From assembly GCA_963678675.1 (NCBI GenBank), contig OY783200.1, forward strand, positions 9,974,917-10,038,916: a DNA stretch of 64,000 bases. The letters run 5' to 3'. Positions 21,564 through 32,464 of this stretch are shown here, in pieces. This stretch comes from Xiphydria camelus (taxonomy: Eukaryota; Arthropoda; Insecta; Hymenoptera; Xiphydriidae). The notes under the pieces were generated by a model. That model had not been told where the DNA came from. It made no database searches and saw only the letters and a program-made list of their open reading frames with translations. The position numbers were made by a program, and so were the translations under genes. Within the stretch, counting starts at the first letter, position 1; each line of letters starts with the position of its first letter.

Positions 21564-21933
21564 CGCCACCTCTGCAACCTCCGTCGACTCCTAACATCGC
21601 GAGAAGAGCTAGTTTACAGGACTACAAGTTCATCAATCGTCATAAACCGCCACTGATCTCCTAGAAATCAATGGGCGACATACCGAAAAACATCGACAAA
21701 GTCAAATTGAAACTCGTCACAAGGTACGATTAAACAATTTTATCGCGGTAAACTTTTAATTCGCCAGGAACAAAGAGGAGTTTCGCATTGTCAGAATGTC
21801 GTGGCTGCGAAGGATTGATTTTGTTCATAGTGGGCTTTTAAACGTGTTTTTCAGATCGCCGGGTGGGAGACCTTGAGAGCCAAACGAGAAAATAGCTCTT
21901 GCAACGACCTTCAAGAGATCTTACGGAAATGAT
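21564..21933 (+). pseudogene. Possible 3' end of a host gene, broken
   Basis: An open frame from 21564 reads MPPPLQPPSTPNIARRASLQ and onward to LIS, an in-frame TAG, then KSMGDIPKNIDKVKLKLVTR up to an AAG|GTACGA donor-like site. After about 120 bases a pyrimidine-rich stretch and CAG precede a short terminal segment (acceptor near 21855). Its composition is unlike the surrounding repeats, no copy occurs elsewhere in the window, and a long single-copy stretch with a polyadenylation-like AATAAA follows. The in-frame TAG means either a pseudogene or a different exon boundary. The product is not recognised. Confidence 0.3.
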
Positions 21934-22949
21934 ATATCGCAATGCAATCGCCGGACAGTAGAAATTCCACCGCGACGTTGACGTTCGATAATTCGTTCTA
22001 GATTAAGAACTCGATGATGCTCAAGTTCTCTGGGTCGCAGCATTCGCGTCGAACGGTGCTCCGAGGAACGGCTATTGTAGCCTTCCTTTCCACGCGTGAG
22101 ATTGAATCATGATTACAATTTTATCTGAGTCAGAGCTCTGAAGAATCAAAATTAATAGATCTCTCTTCTTTTTTTATAAATGAGTCTTTTCCTGCTAGGT
22201 AATTTCGTGCGACACATTTTATAGTTCTTTTTTAATAGGAGGATAGAAGCTCATAGAAACGTCGGGAAAATGTTGTTTTCTCTCTTCGCTCTTTTACTCA
22301 GAAAATGCAAGTTTAAATTTAAAATTTACGCACGCGGGTCTCTAATCGCGAGAATCTCAACGGTATCCAATAATATCAACCAAAGAAGTTATCTACCATT
22401 GCATTGTCTTCTATAAGTAACATTTAAATTTATCTAGGTAGACATTATACCTTTCTTCTCAATTCGCGTGATTGCAGAGTTTTCAGGAGCAGAAGTGACA
22501 TCCGTCGTACGATGTAGAATATAAAAAAATGTTAGATTTGTATTGACACACTTTTGTAAGATACCTCGGCACTAGACATCAAGTCGTACAACGCTCTTTG
22601 TATACTTTTTAGATAGGGTCGCGTATACTTAAAAAAAGCGATAACATTGTACTGCTCTATGTAATCTCCGAGTAATGTCACCGCATGATAAATCTTAAGT
22701 TGTAGCGATTTAAAAGTTTATAGATTTTAGAATATATTTTGTCCGATACGAGATTTTGATCAAATTGTGCAATTTTACGTTGTAATTACTATTATTGCCG
22801 ACCCTCGTAGTTTTTTTTGAGACTGAACACATTCTTGTTGGTGAGATATCGAATGTTTGGACGTGTTTTGTACCTGATGCTTTTATCGACGACTCGAAAA
22901 TAAAAGTTATTGTTACGAAAATATAAATATATTGTTATAGATATCTTTT
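21934..22949 (+). other. Single-copy stretch, possible 3' UTR
   Basis: About 1 kb with no inverted repeats and no match elsewhere in the window. AATAAAAG near 22898 could act as a polyadenylation signal for the possible gene end upstream. This is the longest part of the window that does not look transposon-derived. Confidence 0.3.
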
Positions 22950-23837
22950 ATTTACCGGGCACGTATTTTCTTCGGATTTTTGATTCCTGGTAATACGTCA
23001 ATGTCATCATTAGATGATGATTAAAAAACTGGTATTTCAATCAACTCTATTTCAAAATTAATAGCAATTTACCACAACGATCAGGTTATGATTATGTCAT
23101 GAAAGAATAAAGACGTCAAACAAAAAGTTAGGTTATACTGAGAATAACAACTCCGAATTTCATTTATCGCGCCGGAACAGCTGTCAAAACGACCAAATGT
23201 CATGCGCAGTACGTACTTCTTACTACCAACCTAAAAATAATTTTAGATGGCCAACGCTTATACCTGGAATAGTTATCCCAGGCAAACTTGGAGCTGGTAA
23301 AACGCCTGCGCTTTATACAGGTATAAAGAAGAGAGAGAGAGAGAGTATAAATTTATCCTCGGTATACTTATTCTAGGTATAACTTGGCTTTGGTAAAACT
23401 GGCCCTTAGAAGGGTCACTGGGACGGCGTCGTCCTTTTCCTTGTCCCACAGGTAAGCAAAATGATTCATTATCCATATTGTCGGGAGAGGTTGATTGATT
23501 TTCAGCTGATTAAACGAGCGGGAAGGAGGGAGCCGGTCTGACGTAGGAAACGTAACTGATCTTAGAAAAGCACTAATTAATGGAACGAAAATGGACTGTA
23601 AGTTTAAATTAACAAAATGACACGATACTGGCTATAACAAACAAGGAAAGAAGGAGTTAACGACGAAACGGGCCGCGGTGATACTCGAGAGACAAGAGTG
23701 TTAGCTACAAGGAAGAGTGTACTAGACTAAAATTTGCGAGTAGACGAGTCCGGGTCCTTCGAGATTCCCTTCAGATTCCGTTATATTACGTACGTAGCCG
23801 TTGGGACTGTAACAGGGCAATTTGCGTATTAGACCGG
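22950..23837. other. Intergenic stretch with a weak palindrome
   Basis: At about 23253-23410, TTATACCTGGAAT and ATTCTAGGTATAA form a weak inverted pair around a (GA)n tract at 23324-23342. This may be a degraded MITE. Nothing else is recognisable. Confidence 0.35.
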
Positions 23838-24200
23838 GCGCTAGAGGTAAGTGAGTATGCAAAATGTGAGGACCGAATTCCGCCAATGGATTAGAGTTAA
23901 GAATAGGTCAAAGATTAATAATCCGGATCTTTTGCCGGTCCATTTTTTGGTGCATTTTTTTTACTCCCTTTCTCTTATTTGTAAAGGGAATGGATTGAGC
24001 ACATGCTATAAAGTCATTTTAATGATTATTTTAGTTATAATTTATGGTATTTTCTAATGATGAAAGTGTTGATAGGTTGTTGAACGACAAAAAAGAACAG
24101 AAATAAAAGTAATAAAAAATAGTTTTTATTAATAAAAAAATTATATTTAAACAAACAGCGAATTTAAATAGAAATATACATATATAAAGCAGGCAAACAA

Positions 24201-25860
24201 TTAATCATTTTTATCTACACAATCCTTATTGATACACTTACATAAAGAAATACAAAATAATCCTGATTTCTTGCAACTGCAAGACATTGCTCGACAATTT
24301 GCAGTACATTTGCAAGGTTGAATTAATGACTCTGGTAAAGACGGCTTAGTCATTTGTCGTGGACGTAAGTCACCATTCAGTTTTTCATAACCAAATAAGC
24401 AGTAATCAATTGGCTGCAATTGTGTTTGGTGGGAATTTTTCCAAATAAATGTTTGTACTGTAGCCCTTAATAAATGTAAATACAAAGCATCTGTGACGTG
24501 CATATCACTTTCATCAAATTAAAGCCGAAACCTATGTTTTGAGAAATCAGTTTATATCTGAGTTCATCAGCAGTTAGTTTTGTTTTTGAGAAGAAATATG
24601 TACAAACTATTTCTAATTGTTTCAATTGTTCATTATTTAGGTCAAGGTTTCCCAAAAACGTAAGGGCTATTTGTACAAAACCTTCAGACGCAGCTTTCAA
24701 ATATTGTATTTTACTGCCAAATCTGCTAACAGTGTCACAACCACTTACAGCATGTAATGCTGGCAAAATATCACATATGCTTTCACCCAGGTATTTAGCA
24801 ACTAAATATGACATTGTATAAGATATTTCTTTGTATGAGAACCATCGAACCATACCATAGACCTAGACAACCAATATTTGCTAATTCTTTCCAAAAATAA
24901 ATTGCCAAGATGAATACATCTGTATCAGCGCTGAAGATAATAACATTAGCAGGTTGAATTCGTACTGCGTGAAATATGTGACAAAACATTCTTGAGTCAG
25001 CTTCTAAGTGGTTTGATTGTAATTCGAGTACCTCACAAAATAGAGACCCTTGTAATTTAAAACATTTTGTTGGATCATCGAATCCTCCACAAATGTACAT
25101 CTCGCAGACTTCTTTTACTTGTACGTATTTTGGAGCATTAGTGCAAAGGAATCGAACAAGTTGTAATTTATTTTGAGTACTTGAAAAGAAAGCTTTACAA
25201 TCAGCAGGAATTTAATAATTTGGTCTTTACTCCGTAAACTTGACTCCAAAAATTGTATAGAAATGTCATCATATCTATCGAATATTACATCTATTCGCTT
25301 CACGTTAGGAAGTATAAAAAATTGCATAATTTTTTTGAAAAAAGCGTCGGCAAAATCACCAAAAGTATTGAATTTTTTAAATTGCATTTGAGGAACAAGT
25401 GCCATACCATCAACAATATAAATGTTTGGAGTATTTAAATGTACTATGTCTTGCTGAGAATTCGTACTACACACACACACACACACAGTTACAATTATTT
25501 AGAATTTCAAGGACGAGTTGTGATTTTTGTGATTTCCTGTAAAATCCGTCGCATTCAAAGAGATACTTGTGCAGTAGTTCAATATTTCATACGATGCTAA
25601 TATTTTTGTATCAAATACACGTTCAGAAGGTACCAAGAAAGATTTTTGGAAAATTGTTATGTCTGTTACATCTTGTAATTTCTTGTTAGAAGTGTTTTTC
25701 TTTGTTTTCGCAGGAGTATCTTCAAAGTTGCGAAATATTGTTTTTCTTTTATAGGATTCGATAACTTCTTACATCGTTTTCGTGAGTATAGGCTAGTGAG
25801 GCTGCAGTACAAACATTTCTTTGGAAAAATTCCCATCAAACAATTGCAGCCCATTGATTA
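24201..25860 (-). pseudogene. PIN/FEN1-like nuclease-type protein with CXC tail
   Basis: Minus-strand gene in several frames. Blocks in order: IYIVDGMALV and FNTFGDF (about 25430-25330), VIFDRYDDISIQFLE (about 25260), LQSNHLEADSRMFCHIFHA and IIFSADTDVFILAIYF (25100-24795), LPALHAVSGCDTVSRFGSK (about 24750), and a cysteine-rich tail CKCTANCRAMSCSCKKSGLF ending CINKDC (about 24330-24210). Similar proteins are common, uncharacterised and repeat-linked in insects and cnidarians. The aspartate/glutamate blocks follow the order of FEN1/XPG-type PIN nucleases (VDG, VFD, E-A-D, D-x-D, GCD), and the tail resembles tesmin/TSO1 CXC domains. The nuclease idea is my inference. Frame changes and the missing N-terminus indicate a decayed copy, although some breaks may be introns. 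Confidence 0.6.
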
Positions 25861-25917
25861 TTGCTTATTTGGCTATGAAAAGCTGAATGGTGACTTACGC
25901 CCACGACAAATGATTAA
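25840..25917 (+). pseudogene. Inverted copy of the CXC gene tail, first part
   Basis: Plus-strand reading gives YCLFGYEKLNGDLRPRQM, the same peptide as the minus-strand gene at about 24415-24340. It is the right arm's copy of the gene's 3' part and is cut at 25917 by a TTAA-flanked MITE. The rest resumes at 26899. Confidence 0.75.
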
Positions 25918-26894
25918 GGTATTTCTATGGTGACAGTCGTATTGAAAAGTTTTTGCTTCGGGACTTAGTACAACTGATCACAAACTGTATTACGCACGAA
26001 CGAAACTGTTGAGTAAACTGTACTCTGGGCTCCTTGCTACACAGAAACCTCCTGTGTACAAATGTATCTCACACATATACACTGCCTGGCCCGATAATCG
26101 TGGCAACAGTGCTTCTCTCTCCTTAGTCAGTTGTAGACTGTGCAGCGCTCTCCGTATTGGCATGTGACCGCGCGTTTCAGGAGCGTATCCATTATAGGAA
26201 TTCAAATTTTAGTGCAAGAATGACAAAATTTTGACTAAAGTTTATTAGATTTTTTATTACACTCTTTAACGTCTTTTAGACATATTTCAACTTTTTAATA
26301 CGTAATTTTTTGGGATAAATCTTGGTAAAAGTGATGATTAATGTGATGCTTAATATTTTTCATTGAATATATACCGCTACGTGCCTGCCACTATGTGCCG
26401 TAGTGGGGGCTGCCGCGTCGTGCCACTGGCTATCCCCTCTCCGGTAGCAAAAGTACTACTGAGTCCCATAGTCATATGAGAAGGCTAAATCAGCTGTGCG
26501 CACTGTTGCCACATCACCGTTACTCGTTCCCACCACTTTGCAGTTTCAAGAAAAATCTCAGTTTTTAAGTTATAATTTTTCTGAAACTATATGGCTCAGC
26601 ACTTCCAGTTTTTGTGAACATAATCCTACAATATCATTTTATTCGCCGTTAGTTTTTCTTTAACATTGTAAGATTGGTTCTGTAGTTATAACTCAAAACG
26701 TCACTGAGGTACCGTCCTTCTACATGTTAGCCATTGAAAGTCAGTGTAGAAAATGCTACTTTGAATCAACATTTTCTTTTAAACTACATGGCTCAGCGTT
26801 TTGAAAATTTGGGAATCGATGGGTAATATTTCAGTCTTTTGATTGGCAAAATTTCATGAGATTCGTAAGAAAAACGCAAAACCATAGAAATACC
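25918..26894. mobile_element. TTAA-flanked MITE, copy A (uninterrupted)
   Basis: The ends are GGTATTTCTATGG and its inverted copy, with TTAA on both sides (25914-25917 and 26895-26898). A second copy at 52361-56472 is also flanked by TTAA. The duplication type resembles piggyBac insertion, but the termini do not match either piggyBac element here. The 977-bp copy A is the empty-site reference for the element nested in copy B: it reads through ACTCAGTAGT (minus orientation) without interruption. No coding sequence is seen. Confidence 0.8.
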
Positions 26895-26898
26895 TTAA

Positions 26899-27045
26899 GC
26901 CATCTTTACCAGAGTCATTAACTCAACCTTGCAAATGTACTGCAAATTGTCGAACAACGTATTGCAGTTGTAAAAAATCAGGATTATTTTGTATATCTTT
27001 ATGTAAATGTATCAACAAAGATTGTCTAAATAAAAATTATTAATT
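26899..27045 (+). pseudogene. Inverted copy of the CXC gene tail, second part
   Basis: Plus-strand reading gives LPESLTQPCKCTANCRTTYC, then CKKSGLFCISLCKCINKDC before the stop near 27042, nearly identical to the minus-strand CXC tail. It completes the copy begun at 25840 and shows that the foldback arm extends into the coding region. Confidence 0.75.
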
Positions 27046-27184
27046 ATTTGCCTACTTTGCATATATTTCTATTTAAAGTCGCTGTTTTTTCGTATATAAT
27101 TTTCTTTATTAATAAAAAATGTTTTTTTATTACTTTTATTTCTGTTTTTTATTTCGTTCAACAACCCATCATTAGAAAATACTA

Positions 27185-27750
27185 CAGGGTGTCCGTAAAG
27201 TATGGAAACGGTTGAATATCTCGAAAAGTATGCTCACCTGAATCAAGCACCCCGAAGGGAACAGAAAACTATTATGTCCACGTCGTTGCTTCTGGGTTAC
27301 GCTAAAAGTACTTTTTTACCAGATTTTTAAATGTCTAACGACAAAAGATTTACTGTAAATTCAAATTTGCAAAACAAAAATTACAGCAAATGTAAATTTC
27401 TATCGCAATTGTATTGCAGAATCGAATAAATCGACTCTCAATTGAAAAAACCGAAAAATTTGAATTTCGTCGATTATAGCGCCATCTGCCACGAATCGAA
27501 AAAAATGTTTCAAATAAAAGTTATGTAGTTTCTAATATAGAATACGAATATGCAATCAAAAGTGGGGATTCCTATTTAAGATTTTGAAGCTTCCCCCTCC
27601 CCCACCCACAGGGGTTGGGGTGTGGGATCAATCTTGGTGTCATTTGATAGTTTTTTTAAATATATCAGATACCTACGTATTTTTTCGTTTCCCGATTTGA
27701 AGCATACTTTTCGAGATATTCAACCGTTTCCATACTTTACGGACACCCTG
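27185..27750. mobile_element. Tc1/mariner-type MITE, TA-flanked
   Basis: The ends CAGGGTGTCCGTAAAGTATG and its inverted copy (about 50 bp of terminal repeat) are flanked by TA at 27183-27184 and 27751-27752. It interrupts the right arm of the 23838-27962 foldback. The interior is non-coding. Confidence 0.85.
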
Positions 27751-28039
27751 TATAAATTATGACTGAAATAATCATTGAAATGATTTTATAGCATGTGCTC
27801 AATCCATTCCCTTTACAAATAAGACGAGAGGTGGTAAAACAAAAATGCACCAAAAAATGGACCGGCAAAAGATCCGGATTATTAATCTTTAACCTATTCT
27901 TAACTCAAATCCATTGGCGGAATTCGGTCCTCACATTTTGCATACTCAATTACCTCCAGCGCCTGCACTATATCGAAAATAAGGTCGACCAGGAATTTGG
28001 GCGGTGCAGGGTAAGTGCAATCCGAGGGTTTATGAATCT

Positions 28040-28240
28040 CGGAATATTAAGGCGGCGGTAAACACGCGGCATTCGGCGAATGACGAGCAATGCTCGCCGA
28101 TGTCAACGAGGCTTTAAGCGAATGCTCGGCAAATGCCGAATGTGTACTCGGGTTATTCGCTATTTGCCGATGGCCGAATGTCGTGCTCATCCAAATATTC
28201 GCCGTTCCCGTAGTTTGTCGGTCTTTCGTGGCACATCAAA
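28040..28240. repeat. CGGCGAATG-rich repeat, inverted partner at 31290-31380
   Basis: A GC-rich segment with GATGTCAACGAGGCTTTAAG and several CGGC(G/A)AATG strings. The reverse complement of its first half occurs at 31316-31368. The two could be the ends of one element of about 3.3 kb or two separate insertions in opposite orientation. Confidence 0.55.
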
Positions 28241-28345
28241 GGAAACGAATAGTCGTAAACACACCCCACTTCATTATAATCGCCAATCTAGAGTTAATCC
28301 CACCGTCGGTCACAATGACAAGGCAGGCGGTCTGTATCCGCGAAT

Positions 28346-28700
28346 CTAGACTACTAATGAGTTCGCAGTCCCCCACCTTTCCCGAGTCGGACGAATGGTA
28401 GTGAACCGTTTCTCGCAATACCCATTCAAATAGATACTGCTATTGATGATACAGCATTGATTTTTTAAAAGTTGGAGCATACGTGCAGAGAAATTGAGCA
28501 AGTTGCAGTTTGTTTTGAGAAGAAAAAAAATCTTTGCAGTCGGCCGGGATTTTGGTTGAAGGACTTGATATAACAATTTGCTTCGGTTTCGTTCCTTTCG
28601 ATCGTATGCAGTGGAAAAATCTCCGAAAGTATTATATTTTTGAAATTTAATTTTATGCACTAGTGACATTCCATCGAAAATACAAATTTTCGAATGATTA
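28346..28700 (-). pseudogene. PIN/FEN1-like family fragment (N-terminal block)
   Basis: Minus-strand reading gives ICIFDGMSLVHKIKFQKYNT then FGDFSTA, matching IYIVDGMALVPQMQFKKFNT then FGDFADA of the gene at 24201-25860. The following part contains LLKTNCNLLNFSARMLQ, matching KINYNLFDSFALMLQ. The intervening FD-x-Y block is deleted. A plain fragment with no arms recognised around it. Confidence 0.65.
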
Positions 28701-28772
28701 GATTTTATTATTTGCTGAAAAGTGTTGTTTCCACATGCATGTACTCTTTGAATTGACCCCTTTTATGTTCAG

Positions 28773-30027
28773 GTATTGGGATCTGACATGTCTCAATACG
28801 CCGTCTGGCGGCGAGAAGTAAAACTATTCCTAGTATACCGTTTAGTGGGTTAGCGAGTGACTGGCATTGGATTAATGTATGTATGTCGCGTATTCGCCCA
28901 AATGCTTCTCGCATTTGGGCCCTAGACCGGTGCGAGGGAAAAATTCGACACTCTTTGGGACCCTTTGGGTCATAAATTAGATCCGGGAAAGTTCCTCAAT
29001 GCCACAGGGTCCCGTGTACGTGTACGTCGACCGGGACATAGGAACCGAGCACTGGAGTTTCCTCGGGATTTACAACACTTAATCCTGCCTTCCGCATTTC
29101 CCAGGAAATTTCTTCGCATTGCGTAGTTAGCACTCGCACCCCCGATCGTAAGAGAAAACTAAAAAAGTCATACAACAAGCTCCTGGTCGGAGAGCGTCCA
29201 GTACGTTCAAAAACCTCAGAGCGAACAGAACATTATTATATTATTAAAAATTATACCTTATTCATATGTTGAATTAATAGAAAAATGGAAGGTGTAAAAT
29301 ACCTGCCCAAGAGCAAATCGCATTCATAGTTAAAGCCATTCGTAAATGTTCGAAAGACCAAACATAAAATAGTTTGAGGAGAGAAAGGGAATAGAATCGG
29401 AATCTCCAGGAAAGAACGCTGTTGCGACGAAGGAGTAGATAGAAGCGAAGAAACTGGAGAGAGAGAGAGGGTTGTTGTTTGGTAAATACGTAGATTTTAT
29501 TTTCGGGTTAACAACGAATGTCCGGGAACACTTAGAATAAGTGCGATGCTTGCGTAAGTGAGGAGCAGGAGGAGATACAGACACGATAACGAATTTTTCA
29601 CGACTGCCGGGAAACGGCTCGCAAGGAAGGGGTATGCTTCCGCATAAGGGCGGGTTTTTTCCATTTCACGATATGAGAAGAAAGTTTCGAGAAAGTGGAA
29701 GAGTAAAAACGTGAAAAAACTCCAGGGTTGCGCGCAGATACGTCGACGTTCCGTGATGCGCCCGTCCAGAGACAGGCATATGCGCGTCTCGAAGGCTGAA
29801 TTTATATTTATGGGAGGTCAACCCTGGACGATAACGGAAGGCAAAGGGTGCTCATGTCCTCCCACGAGTCTAGTGAAAGTTGGGAAGGATTCGTGGAGCC
29901 CTGCGCGTGCCAAAACAATAAATAATGACTTCTCACTCCCATAAGACTCTGTATCGGTAGAGTATACTCATTTCGGCCATATTGGATTTTTCGAACTAAG
30001 CTCCTCCCCCATGTCAGATCCCAATAC
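28773..30027. mobile_element. Candidate element with 18-bp perfect inverted ends
   Basis: GTATTGGGATCTGACATG at 28773-28790 occurs inverted at 30010-30027. The interior (1.2 kb) is GC-richer than its surroundings and has no recognisable protein. Short frames at 29330-29584 and 29711-29944 show no family signature. No target duplication is evident, so the call rests on the exact inverted match. Confidence 0.4.
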
Positions 30028-30059
30028 GGGTCACGGGGACTTTTAAACCGTCAGGCGCG

Positions 30060-31075
30060 GGCCTCGTAGACCATCAGATAGTGACAGATTCTGGGGCCCC
30101 ATTTTCGCATACATGCCTCCAAGAGGATTGAAAAGAACTTCGATGCTGAGTAGAATAAAGCGAAATTTACGAATGGCCCTTGGGGATAACATATGAAAAA
30201 TTCGATTTTTCTTAACAGAAATAAAAAGGTGTCTGTTGCCCATTTTCTCACGCATGCCTTGTTCACTAAATGATTCAATAGAATCTGGCTTCGGAAAACC
30301 AAAGGTATGAGTGTTGCAGGTGGCTAAAGGGTTGAAATAAGGGCGTAATCTTGTAAGAAAAAATCGAGATTTTGAGTGATTTTTCCACACATGCCTATTG
30401 GAAGTATGGAAACGTACATCGTAACTAGTCCGAAAAAAATATTGACATGTGTGAGTGGCGCGAATGGATAAGTAGGTACATTTTGGAGTCGTAAAAGTTA
30501 ACGGATTTTTTTTCAATTTTTCAGTTATTTTGCCATGCATGCCTTTGAAACTATAGACTATTATTGATGTGTTAGACATTATAATAAAATTGGCATGACT
30601 ATGGGATGTGGACGGAACGAAGACTTGAGTCGGAAAGTTGCAGGAAAATTGTATGCAAATGGCCGCCATTTTCCCACGTATGCCTCTTGACATATCGCAC
30701 CCGTTACAGAACAGTGTCATAACACAACATTTTTCAAGAGTGTGTTTTTAGTGTATTATTACTGTTCTCATTGATATCTACCAATCAGTAAAACTGACAT
30801 ATTTCTAACTAGCATAGTTTCCGCGCAACGCAGTTTTACTGATTGGTAAATCTCAATGAGAACAGTAATAATACACTAAAAACATCCCTTTGGAAAATTT
30901 TGTGTTATGACACTGTTCTGTAACGGGTGCATGCTTAGAAAAAGTGATTTTAAGTGTATATATAACAAAAGACTTGAGTGTCGGACGTGGCTATCATATT
31001 AATTATACATAATGTATTGAAGAAAGAGCTGACAGAAAAATTCTAGAAATTGCCGCCATTTTCTGACTCGTTAAT
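30060..31075 (+). repeat. Hairpin-unit repeat, copy 2 (CATGCC/GGCATG)
   Basis: A diverged direct copy of 18806-19690. The paired motifs here are CATGCC and GGCATG, GGTATG or GACATG instead of CAAGCC and GGCTTG, so both sides of the stem changed together in several units. The copy is interrupted at 30697-30930 by a MITE. The last unit keeps GACTTGAGTG. A long minus-strand frame (30043-30720) crosses the units, but copy 1 breaks it. Confidence 0.75.
30697..30930. mobile_element. Palindromic MITE inside hairpin repeat copy 2
   Basis: GCACCCGTTACAGAACAGTG and its inverted copy bound a 234-bp palindrome. Copy 1 of the host repeat reads straight through TTGACATATGCTTAG at the corresponding point (about 19428), which proves a later insertion. 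The duplication is about 2 bp (AT). Confidence 0.8.
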
Positions 31076-31505
31076 TGCGACGTCCGATAATTAACCTTTC
31101 GTATTCGTTCAGGATGCTCTCCCGACTTTTGCAAATAACTCCGAAACTCACATACATTTTAAGAACATTGAAGAAGTTTGCACTTATTTATAAGCCTCAG
31201 GTAAGAACCGATCTTCCGAGTCCACACTACTCGGTCTTCGCCGGGTAGAACTGTCGCTCGGTGGTCACCGAGCGGTCGCTCGGTATTCGCCAAATTCCGA
31301 ATGTTCGGGCTCGACCTTAAAGCCTCGTTGACATCGGCGAGCATTGCTCGGCACTCGCCGAATCCCGCGATTTCAGGCTCACGTCTGGTGGTAGGAGGTC
31401 GTATCAGGGGAACATCCATCCCAGGGGAGGTGGTGGATGTGAGTAACTGTGTCGCGTTTTTATTGTGCGATACTGGCCTGTGGCTGTAAGGGCCGCCACG
31501 CACAC
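31076..31505. other. GC-rich stretch, inverted partner of 28.1 kb
   Basis: It contains the inverted match to 28080-28140 at 31316-31368. A minus-strand frame (31159-31509) covers it without a recognisable domain and overlaps an equally long plus-strand frame, so neither is called. Confidence 0.4.
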
Positions 31506-31605
31506 GCATGCAAGTTGGTCGTTTTGCTTGTACAGTTTTAAGTTGTAATGCAAGACGGAGTGTGCGTGGTATTAAGTCGTCCGTCTTATTCGTTACGTAC
31601 CGTCA

Positions 31606-32308
31606 AAATTGGGTGTTTTCACATTTTTCAGAAACTGGCTTAAAATGAAGATTATCGTCTATATATATGATATCAATCAATTAAAAAATTTTGCCGTCAA
31701 GTTTTTATGAGAAAATTGAGTCTAAAAATAAAATGTGGAAATGTCCCGCGAAATCGCGATTTGCCTGTAATGGCGGTTGTGACGTCACAATCTGTACAAA
31801 CAAATAGCTGTCAAACGGAGTTACTTATGTTTTTGCGGTGTTTTTCTGTGATTCGGAAAATTGGTTGCTTCTACATCGTTTTTTGTGAAAGTGGCTGAAA
31901 ATGCATGCACCACAAGTCCACAGGAAATCGTGTTTTGTGCCAAAATGCACGAATACTTCTGTAAATAAAGTACGAATACATTTTCAGCCACTTTCACAGT
32001 TCGACCTCAGATACTACATAGAACGACGTAGAAACAACAAACTTTCTGAATCACAGAAAAATACCTTAAAAACACAGGCAACTCCGTTTGACAGCTGGTT
32101 TGTACAGATCGTGACGTCACAGCTAATCAGAGCGCGTTTTGATTTTGCTTAGTTGCCAAGTTTCGCCGCAGCAGTTTTTACTTTAATTTATCGCAAATTT
32201 GTCTGTTTTTGGATGTTTTTAAACAATTATACGTGCAACACAAATTCTTTACTTCACTCTATACTGCAATTACGCAACATTCGTAACTAGTGCACACACC
32301 CAATTGCT
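31606..32308. mobile_element. Foldback MITE with internal THAP fragment
   Basis: AATTGGGTGT at the left and its inverted copy at the right bracket about 700 bp that interrupt the dispersed repeat shared with 1060-1310 (the uninterrupted copy reads ACCGTCAATTGCTTGG). Inside, 31785-31895 and 31985-32135 are inverted arms. Between them the plus strand reads HRKSCFVPKCTNTSVNK and IHFQPL, the start of a THAP zinc finger (C-x(4)-C). The element looks like an internally deleted relative of a THAP-type transposon such as P or Kolobok. Confidence 0.6.
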
Positions 32309-32464
32309 TGGCACGAACGAAATCAACAGGTTTGATTTTTCGTGCATGTTCCGTCTTGTTTGCGACGAAGACGGTGAGTCTGGGTGTGCGGTAGATTTGC
32401 ATGAAGTCTGATACAGAGTCCAAAATGTCTAATTTACGATTATTGTCGCGTGAATTTTCTTTTA

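Larger units (their letters stand above)
23838..27962. mobile_element. Foldback element carrying PIN/FEN1-like + CXC gene
   Basis: The left arm (23838 to about 24430) and right arm (about 25840-25917, 26895-27182, 27753-27962) are inverted copies. The ends are GCGCTAGAGGTAAGTGAG and GCGCTGGAGGTAATTGAG (right end read inverted). The right arm is broken by two later insertions, 25918-26894 and 27185-27750. The arms include the 3' end of the internal gene, so the CXC tail exists twice, in opposite orientation. No clear target duplication is visible. Confidence 0.75.

Noticed and set aside
25466..25487. Cysteine-valine run before the VDG block of the FEN1-like gene
   Set aside because: It is an (AC)n microsatellite read as codons, not part of the protein.
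30043..30720. 225-codon minus-strand frame across hairpin repeat copy 2
   Set aside because: Copy 1 of the same repeat breaks the frame at several points, the protein has no recognisable domain, and the stem structure explains the repeated strings.
31159..31509. 116-codon minus-strand frame
   Set aside because: It lies over a GC-rich repeat with an equally long frame on the other strand.
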